5,905 nucleotides of DNA from JANMJD01 sp031371195 (lineage in GTDB: Bacteria > Actinomycetota > Acidimicrobiia > Acidimicrobiales > Ilumatobacteraceae): the NCBI GenBank assembly GCA_031371195.1, contig JANMJD010000243.1, positions 1 to 5,905 on the forward strand. Reading direction: 5' to 3'. The notes under the pieces were generated by a model. It worked only from the letters and a program-made list of their open reading frames with translations. It ran no database searches and was not told the origin of the DNA. The position numbers and the translations under genes are program-made. Positions 1 to 5,905 of the stretch are shown in pieces. Numbering within the stretch: position 1 is the stretch's first letter; each line of letters opens with the position of its first letter.

Positions 1-1202
1 TGGGCATTGATTCGCGCCCGGAGTTCCTGCAGCTCAGCCGCCGTGGCTCGACTGGGATCGATGGAATGTTGAAGCGTCGAGCGAGAAAGCGGTCGGACGA
101 CGAACGAGCCGAAATTGGCCAGCACGTGCGAGCAACTGGCCGGATCACCGCACCACCACGACGGCGCCGACTCCAAGATCAGGTCGCTGCCGAGGAGGTG
201 CCGGCACAGCCGGGCCATCAACCCGGCGAGTGCAGCGTTTTCGAGCACGGCCGACCCGAGCGTATTGACCACGCTGACGTTGCCCGCTCGGCACACATCC
301 ACCAAACCCGGAATACCGAGCGTGGAATCGGAGCGCAGATCGAGCGGGTCACAGAAGCTGGCGTCGACCCGGCGGAGGATGACGTGCACCGGCACCCAGT
401 CGCCAACCGTGCGGAGACCGACCTGGCCGTTGCGCACGGTCAGGTCGGAGCCCTGCACCAGCGGGTAGCCGAGCTGCGCGGCCAGCGAGGCGTGCTCGAA
501 CGCCGTCTCCGAACGCGACCCCGGCGACATGATCACGATCGATGGGTCATCCACCCCGGCCGGCACAGTGGCGAGCAGTGCAGAACGAAGGGCGTGGATG
601 AACGGAGTCAGGCGCTGAACGGCAGTGGAGCGAAACAGTTGCGGGAACACGCGTGACAGCACCCGGCGGTTCTCGATGGCGTACGCGGTACCCGACGGTG
701 CCTGTGCCCGTTGCCCGAACACCAGCCAGCGTCCATCCGCCGAGCGGGCGAGGTCAGTGCCGAACACGACGAGTTGCTTGTCGCCGGGAATGCGGACGCC
801 GTCGCAGGTGCGCAGGAACTCTGGGTCGGAGAGGATGATCTCGGGCGGGATCAATCCCGGCCGCAGCAGCAGGCGTTCGCCGTACAGATCTTTCAGGACG
901 AGATCGAGCAATTCAGCGCGCTGGACCATGCCACGCTCAAGCTCGATCCACTGATCGTTCGGCACGATGAACGGCACCGGGTCGAGCGTCCATGAACGAT
1001 TGGGCCGATGTTGGTCCGGGGCGGCGTTGTAGGTCACACCGTCCTGTTTGAGAAGCAGTTGGATCTCTTCTCGACGACGCACCAGTTCATCGGTGCCCAA
1101 TGTTCGATACGCCGTCGCCACTCCCGACCAGTGGCTTCGAATGCCGCCGTCGGGACGCAGAAGTTCATCGTGCCCACCATCGACGGCGGTGTAGTCGGCC
1201 AT
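1..1202 (-). CDS. Circularly permuted ATP-grasp protein (DUF404/DUF407 family), C-terminus beyond window
   Basis: This is a predicted cytoplasmic ATP-dependent carboxylate-amine ligase. Four hundred codons are open from ATG 1202 to base 3 with no stop, and the gene runs off the left edge. Family landmarks appear in order: YDE-like N-terminus (HDELLRPDG); GVTYN at residues 55-59; a QAPSGTAYAIENR-like segment before the MSPG strand; SPGSRSETAFEHASLA at 226-241; ILRRVDASFCDPLDLRSDS at 275-293; a WWCG motif at 349-352; and VVRP around 370. Whole proteins of this family usually run about 480 residues, or over 800 when fused to an alpha-E (DUF403) domain; which form applies here cannot be seen. I chose ATG 1202 because family proteins begin just before the HDE/YDE motif. 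There is no good Shine-Dalgarno, and in-frame GTGs at 1214 and 1229 are alternatives. The gene lies 44 bases downstream of the amidoligase gene, so co-transcription is likely. Oddity: the usual Lys of the (I/V)KP strand is Arg370. The family assignment is strong; the substrate is unknown. Confidence 0.9.
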   Translation of the reverse strand, partial: MADYTAVDGGHDELLRPDGGIRSHWSGVATAYRTLGTDELVRRREEIQLLLKQDGVTYNAAPDQHRPNRSWTLDPVPFIVPNDQWIELERGMVQRAELLDLVLKDLYGERLLLRPGLIPPEIILSDPEFLRTCDGVRIPGDKQLVVFGTDLARSADGRWLVFGQRAQAPSGTAYAIENRRVLSRVFPQLFRSTAVQRLTPFIHALRSALLATVPAGVDDPSIVIMSPGSRSETAFEHASLAAQLGYPLVQGSDLTVRNGQVGLRTVGDWVPVHVILRRVDASFCDPLDLRSDSTLGIPGLVDVCRAGNVSVVNTLGSAVLENAALAGLMARLCRHLLGSDLILESAPSWWCGDPASCSHVLANFGSFVVRPLSRSTLQHSIDPSRATAAELQELRARINA

Positions 1203-1246
1203 CGGGTCGGCCACAGGGACGACGACCACAGCGTCAGAGGTCCGAG

Positions 1247-4200
1247 TCAGTCCGCGGCGACATGACGACGCAGGTCAAGGGTTCGCGAGTACTCAAGCGG
1301 CACCCGAGCGGCCTGCCGGTCGAGATCGGCGACATCCACGCGCCCGGGCGTGTGCCCGGCCTTGAAGAACCTGCTGTAGCGGCGGGCTTCGGCCTCGGCG
1401 GAGTTCACCGGGAATGTGTCGTACGACCGGCCACCCGGGTGCGACACCTCGTAGGTGCATCCGCCGACTGATCGACCGCTCCACCGATCGATGAGGTCGA
1501 ACACCAGCGGACCTTGGGCGTCGATCGTCGGATGGAGTGCCGACCACGGCGCCCAGGCCTTGAAGCGCACACCCGCCACGCCGGTTCCCGATGTACTTGT
1601 CGTCTGCAGCGGCACGGGGACGTTGTTGCATGTGACGACATGCCGACTGGCATTGAACCCTTCGACGAGCACCTGCATGCGCTCGACCGATGAGTCGACA
1701 TATCGCGCGGTACCGCCACGGGAGACCTCCTCCCCCAGCACATGCCACGGTTCGATGGCGCTGCGCAGCTCGAGTCGCACATCACCCATCTCGACTTCGC
1801 CGATCAACGGGAAGCGGAACTCGATGAACGGTTCGAGCCACGCAATATCGAAGTCGATCTGGTGGCGACGCAAGTCGGCGACGACGTCGCGGATATCGAT
1901 GCGCACATACCAGGGCAGCAGGAAGCGATCGTAGAGATCGGTTCCCCAACGCACGAGCCGGCCCGAGTACGGCTCGTCCCAGAATCGGGCGACCAGCGAG
2001 CGCACCAGCAGCGCCTGGACGAGAGCCATCTGCGGATGCGGCGGCATTTCGAAGGCGCGCAGCTCGAGGATGCCCAGCCGCCCACGGTCGCTGTCGGGGC
2101 TGAACAACTTGTCGATGCAGAATTCGGATCGATGTGTGTTGCCAGTGAGGTCGACGAGCAGATGTCGTAGCAGACGATCGACCATCCACGGGGGCACGTC
2201 GCTGCCGCGTCGTTCCAGCTCGGCGAAGGCGATCTCGAGCTCGTACACCGCGTCGACGCGGCCTTCGTCCACGCGGGGTGCCTGGCTGGTCGGCCCGATG
2301 AACTGTCCCGAGAAGAGGTACGACAGCGATGGATGGTGCTGCCAGAACGTCACCATGCTCCGGAGTAGATCCGGGCGGCGTAACAGCGGGCTGTCGGCGG
2401 GCTTGGCACCGCCCAATGTGACGTGATTGCCGCCACCGGTGCCGGTGTGGCTGCCGTCGATTGAGAACTTCTCCGTACCGAGCCGCGTCAAGCGGGCCTG
2501 CTCATAGAGCGATTCGAGCACTTGACGCATGTCATGCCACGACGCGCTCGGCTGCACATTGACCTCGATCACACCTGGATCAGGCGTAATGACGAGGGTG
2601 ACGAGCCGCGGGTCACGTGGGAGCGAATAGCCCTCGATAACCACGGCGATCTCAAGTTCGTCGGCCACCGACTCGACAACGGCGAGCAACTCGACGACGT
2701 GTTCGGCGTGCTCGATCGGCGGCAGGAACACGCGCACGTGCCCGTCGCGTACCTCAAAGGCGAGCGCCGTGGGGGCAGCCTCGTGCCGCTCGACAACCTC
2801 CGCAGCCTTGTCGGGCAACGTTCCCGGGGCCGGAAGGTCACCGCGTTCCGCAAACGGTGAGCGCTCGAACTCGATGGGAAGCGGCGACCATGTGAGCGAT
2901 TCGAGCGGGAGACGCAGCCCGGCAGGCGAATCGCCGGGTATCAGGTAGAGCGCACCGCGACGAAGATTCCACGTGGTGCTACGCCACCCGTCATCAGTCG
3001 GCGATGGGTGCAACGGGAAAATGAATGCGACGGGTCCCGAGATCGATCCGCTGAGCCGTTCGACCAACCGAGCTCTGGCATCAGGATCGGCGACGTCGTC
3101 ATCGCTGTTCGCGTCGACGGCCGGCGGCTCACCCGCGGGCAGGCGCGCCTCGCGCCAGACCTGCTCAATCGGGTCTTCGTAGGCGGCGAGCACGGCGCTG
3201 GATTCGAGGCCGAAGCGAGCGGCGACGCCGTACGCGAACCGCCGTGCGTCATCAATGCCGGCCGCGCCCGGCTCGGTCAGCGCAGCGAGAAGATCACGAC
3301 GTTGCCAGAGCGGTAGGCCATCTCGGCGCCACACGATGCCGAGTTGCCACCTGGGAAGCGGCTCACCCGGATACCACTTTCCCTGGCCGTGTTGGATCAA
3401 CCCGCCGACGGCGAACTGGTCGTACATGCGGTGGGCCAGCTCCAAGGCCAGGGACCGCTTGGCGGGCCCATCCGCTGCGGTATTCCACTCAGCTCCCTCC
3501 ATGTCGTCGATCGACACGAAGGTCGGCTCACCACCCATGGTCAACCGCACGTCCCCCGCCTCGAGGAGTTCATCGACCTCCTCACCGAGTTGGTCGATGC
3601 GCCGCCATTGCTCAGGCGTGTACGGCAGCGTGACGCGAGGATCCTCGCGTACACGATGCACCACGTTGGAGAACTCGAAGCTCACCTCGGCAAACCCCGT
3701 ACGTCCGGAGATCGGCGCAGCCGTGGAGGGGTGCGGCGTACACGCCAGCGGGATGTGTCCCTCACCGGCGATGAGACCCGACGTGGGGTCAAGCCCGATC
3801 CAGCCCGCTCCGGGGATGTAGACCTCAGCCCACGCGTGAAGATCGGTGAAGTCGGCGCTCGGGCCGTCAGCGCCGCTCAGCGATGGCTGATCCGAGGTGA
3901 GCTGGACGAGGTAGCCGGACACGAAGCGCGACGCCAGTCCGAGATGGCGCAGGGCCTCGACGAGCAGCCAGCCGGAGTCGCGACACGATCCGATGCCGCG
4001 GGTCAGCGTCTCCTCGGGCGACTGGACGCCTGGCTCCATCCTGATCGAGTACTCGACATCCTGATAGAGCCGCCGGTTCAACCCAACGAGAAAGTCAGCG
4101 ATGGGTGTCCCCGCATCGGGCCTGTGAACACCCGACAGCCAGCCTTGCAACTTCGGTGCGAGTTCACCTGCGATGCGAAGATACGGCTCGAGATCGGCGG

Positions 4201-4531
4201 CGAGCTGGGGCTCGTAGTCGAACGGAAACGCCTTGGCCGATTCCTCGACGAAGAAGTCGAACGGGTTGATCACGGTGAGGTCGGCGATCAAACCGACCGT
4301 CACGTCGAGCAACTTCACCGGCTCGGGAAACACGAGCCGCGCCATGAAGTTCCCGAACGGGTCCTGCTGCCAGTTGATGAAATGCTCGCTTGGCGTGACG
4401 CGCAGGCTGTAGGCGAGAATGGGCGTGCGGCAGTGCGGGGCCGGTCGCAGCCTCATGATGTGCGGATGGATCTGCACCGACCGGTCAAACCGGTATGTCG
4501 TGCGGTGCTCGATTGCGACATGGATGCCCAT
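1247..4531 (-). CDS. Transglutaminase-like / DUF2126 putative amidoligase fusion protein
   Basis: This is a 1094-residue two-part enzyme, intact and close to the family's usual length of about 1100. Residues 1-90 match the bacterial transglutaminase N-terminal domain (IEHRTTYRFDR; RPAPHCRTPI). Residues about 145-255 form the transglutaminase-like core, with nucleophile Cys183 in GSCRDSGW, His232 in DLHAWAEVY and Asp248 in GLDPTSG. From about 300 to the end is DUF2126, proposed to be a glutamine-synthetase-fold amidoligase. It contains LTMGGEPTFVSIDD (330-343), GKWYPGE (384-390), EVN (656-658), GTGGGNHV (Asn702-His703), NTHRSEFC (798-805) and ELRAFEMPPH (823-832). From family knowledge, the first half should hydrolyse or transfer amide bonds and the second half should form them using ATP; neither activity is shown here. 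No signal peptide or membrane segment is seen, so a cytoplasmic location is likely. ATG 4531 is preferred over GTG 4537 because AGGA lies 7 bases before the ATG but only 1 base before the GTG. The ATP-grasp gene follows 44 bases downstream. Confidence 0.95.
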   Translation of the reverse strand: MGIHVAIEHRTTYRFDRSVQIHPHIMRLRPAPHCRTPILAYSLRVTPSEHFINWQQDPFGNFMARLVFPEPVKLLDVTVGLIADLTVINPFDFFVEESAKAFPFDYEPQLAADLEPYLRIAGELAPKLQGWLSGVHRPDAGTPIADFLVGLNRRLYQDVEYSIRMEPGVQSPEETLTRGIGSCRDSGWLLVEALRHLGLASRFVSGYLVQLTSDQPSLSGADGPSADFTDLHAWAEVYIPGAGWIGLDPTSGLIAGEGHIPLACTPHPSTAAPISGRTGFAEVSFEFSNVVHRVREDPRVTLPYTPEQWRRIDQLGEEVDELLEAGDVRLTMGGEPTFVSIDDMEGAEWNTAADGPAKRSLALELAHRMYDQFAVGGLIQHGQGKWYPGEPLPRWQLGIVWRRDGLPLWQRRDLLAALTEPGAAGIDDARRFAYGVAARFGLESSAVLAAYEDPIEQVWREARLPAGEPPAVDANSDDDVADPDARARLVERLSGSISGPVAFIFPLHPSPTDDGWRSTTWNLRRGALYLIPGDSPAGLRLPLESLTWSPLPIEFERSPFAERGDLPAPGTLPDKAAEVVERHEAAPTALAFEVRDGHVRVFLPPIEHAEHVVELLAVVESVADELEIAVVIEGYSLPRDPRLVTLVITPDPGVIEVNVQPSASWHDMRQVLESLYEQARLTRLGTEKFSIDGSHTGTGGGNHVTLGGAKPADSPLLRRPDLLRSMVTFWQHHPSLSYLFSGQFIGPTSQAPRVDEGRVDAVYELEIAFAELERRGSDVPPWMVDRLLRHLLVDLTGNTHRSEFCIDKLFSPDSDRGRLGILELRAFEMPPHPQMALVQALLVRSLVARFWDEPYSGRLVRWGTDLYDRFLLPWYVRIDIRDVVADLRRHQIDFDIAWLEPFIEFRFPLIGEVEMGDVRLELRSAIEPWHVLGEEVSRGGTARYVDSSVERMQVLVEGFNASRHVVTCNNVPVPLQTTSTSGTGVAGVRFKAWAPWSALHPTIDAQGPLVFDLIDRWSGRSVGGCTYEVSHPGGRSYDTFPVNSAEAEARRYSRFFKAGHTPGRVDVADLDRQAARVPLEYSRTLDLRRHVAAD
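3633..3650. repeat. 18-base perfect palindrome inside the amidoligase gene
   Basis: ACGCGAGGATCCTCGCGT reads identically on both strands and is centred on GGATCC. It encodes part of the VREDPRV segment, a stretch I recall as commonly conserved in this family, so the symmetry may largely follow from the protein sequence. No regulatory role is demonstrated. Confidence 0.5.
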
Positions 4532-4538
4532 CGGCACG

Positions 4539-4542
4539 TCCT
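4539..4542 (-). promoter_or_regulatory. Ribosome binding site deciding the amidoligase start
   Basis: On the minus strand, AGGA lies 7 bases before ATG 4531, which is good Shine-Dalgarno spacing. It is only one base from the alternative GTG at 4537, so the site supports the ATG. No in-frame ATG, GTG or TTG exists further upstream before the in-frame stop at about 4792. Confidence 0.65.
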
Positions 4543-4817
4543 GCGGTTGTGTCGATGTGGGGGAACGCCGACCCCGAACCCTAGCTGCCCCGGCGAATCT
4601 GCTGCTCAGTCCGGGTGCAACGCGGAGTCCGACTGCTCGAAGCCTCCCACGACATCTGCCAACGACCGGCCCGAGATGTTCATCGGTGTCGTCAACGACT
4701 TCATCCGCCGTGGTATGAACTTCATCGTCAATGACACCGATCGCCTGATCAAGCCGGGCCGAGGCGATCCGAGCAACAACAGTCGGTCGTCAACCACAAC
4801 ACAAGTCGATCAAGCTC

Positions 4818-4821
4818 GGAG
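4818..4821 (+). promoter_or_regulatory. Ribosome binding site of the P450 gene
   Basis: GGAG, within GGAGAAG, ends 6 bases before ATG 4828. This is standard Shine-Dalgarno placement and supports that start for the P450 reading frame. Confidence 0.7.
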
Positions 4822-4827
4822 AAGTCC

Positions 4828-5905
4828 ATGTCTCAACTCACTCCTCCATCGACTGATGTCGACCTCTTCTCGGACGAGGCGCTCACCGATCCGTACCCGG
4901 TCTATGCCGAACTGCGAGCGCAGGGTGCGGCCGTGTGGATGAACGCCTACAACGCGTATGTGTTGACCCGCTACGCCGAGTGTCGCGACGCGTTGAAGAA
5001 CTGGAAGGTGTTCTCGTCGGCTCGCGGGGCGATGATGAACGACCCGCTCAACGACATGTTCGGCGGCCAGATCCTGCTCTGCACCGACGGTGAACAGCAC
5101 GGGCGGCTCCGTGCTGCAGTCGCCCGTGCCGCTCACCACCAAAGCGCTCGGGGAGGTTCGTCAGCAGATCGAGACCGAGGCCGACGCGCTCGTTGCCCGG
5201 CTGATGATGGGCGGCGCGTTCGACGCCGTTCGCGACCTTGCCCATCACCTCCCGGTCTCCATCGTGTCGACCCTTGTCGGCATACCCGAAGACGGCCGCG
5301 ACCGTATGGTCGAATGGGGTGGCGCGGTCTTCAACGCCTTCGGTCCATTGAACGAACGGGCCAACAACGCCTTCCCGCTCATCGGTGAAATGTCGGCCTT
5401 CCTCGAAACCGAATGCCAACGAGGCAAGCTCACGCCAGGCGGATGGGCGATGGGCCTCTACGAAGCAGCAGATCGGGGTGATCTCGCTGCGGACGACCCG
5501 GGCAAGCTGATGAACGACTACATGGGCCCAGCGCTCGACACCACGATCAACGCCACGTCCAACATGATCTGGCTGTTCGCCAACCACCCCGACCAGTGGA
5601 CGCTGCTGCTGCGCCGGCGCCCCGAGCTTGCGGCCAACGCGATCAACGAGGTGCTCCGCATCGAGTCGGTCATCCAAGGGTTCTCGCGATCGACCAACGA
5701 CGATCACGAACTCGATGGCGTGACGATTCCTGCGGGGTCGCGGGTGCTCATCTCCTACGGTGCCGCTAACCGTGACGACCGCCAGTTCGCCGACCCGGAC
5801 CAGTTCGATATCGAACGATCGAACGCGTCGGAACACCTCGGCCTCGGGTACGGCGCACATTCGTGCCCCGGAGGCCATCTCGCCCGCATGGAATTACGCG
5901 CCCTG
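4828..5905 (+). pseudogene. Cytochrome P450, frameshifted near 5128, C-terminus beyond window
   Basis: This is a soluble bacterial class I-type cytochrome P450, a heme-thiolate monooxygenase that would take electrons from a ferredoxin; the substrate cannot be inferred. The first 100 codons (4828-5127) carry the P450 N-terminus (DPYPVYAELRAQGAAVWM, VLTRYAECRDALKNW) and the C-helix TDGEQHGRLR. The protein then continues one base on, from 5129, as PLTTKALGEVRQQIETEADA. It proceeds through the I-helix PALDTTINA (Asp 5537, Thr 5540, Thr 5543), the ExxR Glu (5648) and Arg (5657), and the heme loop GYGAHSCPG with ligand Cys at 5864-5866. About 359 of the roughly 400 residues expected are visible. 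Read without correction, the frame stops at 5388 after 186 residues, which lacks the heme ligand. All downstream motifs are intact, so the lesion is either very recent or a sequencing error. The usual heme-loop Phe is Leu (5843-5845). No redox partner gene is in view. Confidence 0.88.
5101..5130 (+). other. Site of the one-base frameshift in the P450 gene
   Basis: In the upstream frame the C-helix reads HGRLRAAVAR up to 5127, then turns into non-P450 sequence (AAHHQSARGG). In the frame starting at 5129 the sequence reads PLTTKALGEV, as expected after AVAR in this family. Removing one base near 5128 restores a continuous P450. The exact position within about 5101-5130 is uncertain. No slippery heptamer or downstream stem typical of programmed frameshifting is seen. 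Confidence 0.8.

Larger units (their letters stand above)
4532..4827. promoter_or_regulatory. Divergent intergenic region between the amidoligase unit and the P450 gene
   Basis: These 296 bases separate two start codons that point away from each other, so promoters for both transcription units should lie here. I cannot pick out a convincing -35/-10 pair. Weak structure is present. TCGTCAA occurs three times on the plus strand (4689-4695, 4725-4731, 4787-4793). A perfect 6-base inverted pair ACATCT/AGATGT (4652-4657 and 4674-4679) has a 16-base spacer. GATCAAGC is repeated at 4748-4755 and 4808-4815. Any of these may be chance. A plus-strand open frame from ATG 4676 has G/C-rich third positions for about 35 codons, but it lacks a ribosome binding site and runs into the P450 gene in another frame, so it is not called as a gene. 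Confidence 0.6.

Noticed and set aside
66..656. 196-codon plus-strand open frame
   Set aside because: It lies opposite the ATP-grasp gene, whose family motifs read cleanly on the minus strand; the plus product is Arg/His-rich and matches nothing known to me.
4535..4537. GTG at 4537 as the amidoligase start
   Set aside because: The AGGA site is one base away, too close for initiation there; it is well placed for the ATG at 4531.
4606..4797. 63-codon minus-strand open frame in the intergenic region
   Set aside because: It has no ribosome binding site, no recognisable sequence and weak codon bias; it overlaps the likely promoter region of both units.
3344..4942. 532-codon open frame on the plus strand opposite the amidoligase gene
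   Set aside because: It is antisense to a clearly conserved enzyme, has an Arg-rich, low-complexity composition with no recognisable motif, and arises from high G+C codon bias on the opposite strand.
5101..5130. Programmed ribosomal frameshift in the P450
   Set aside because: No slippery heptamer or downstream structure is visible, and I know of no P450 family that uses recoding; a mutation or sequencing error is simpler.
5048..5878. 276-codon open frame on the minus strand opposite the P450
   Set aside because: The plus strand encodes P450 motifs (Asp-Thr-Thr, ExxR, Cys loop) over the same span; the antisense frame shows only a mirrored composition.

Overview
The window is a high-G+C bacterial segment. 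The strong G/C bias at third codon positions and the protein families suggest an actinobacterium or another high-G+C soil or marine bacterium, but the sequence does not fix the taxon. It holds three protein genes in two divergent units and no recognisable RNA gene, mobile element or CRISPR array.

Left and centre (1-4531, minus strand): a two-gene unit. The first gene (4531 to 1247) encodes an intact 1094-residue fusion of an N-terminal bacterial transglutaminase-like cysteine peptidase domain (Cys183/His232/Asp248) and a long C-terminal DUF2126 putative amidoligase domain related to glutamine synthetase. The second gene starts 44 bases downstream (1202) and leaves the window at base 1. It encodes the N-terminal 400 residues of a circularly permuted ATP-grasp protein (DUF404/DUF407 type). 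Published comparative genomics has predicted that this pairing forms a peptide-bond synthesis and trimming or protein-modification system, with an ATP-dependent ligase, a GS-like amidoligase and a transglutaminase-fold peptidase. As far as I know its product and substrate remain uncharacterised. It is the most interesting system here.

Right (4828-5905, plus strand): a divergently transcribed cytochrome P450 cut off by the window end. Its reading frame shifts by one base near 5128. The N-terminal 100 codons and the following 259 codons together give a coherent P450 with the I-helix Asp-Thr-Thr, ExxR and Cys-ligand loop. As written, however, the gene would make only a 186-residue product without heme ligation, so it is either a recent pseudogene or a sequencing error. 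Its heme loop also has Leu in place of the usual Phe.

Between the two units lies a 296-base divergent intergenic region (4532-4827). It must carry both promoters, has clear Shine-Dalgarno sites at both ends and contains weak repeat motifs. No functional link between the P450 and the amidoligase unit can be shown from the sequence alone.
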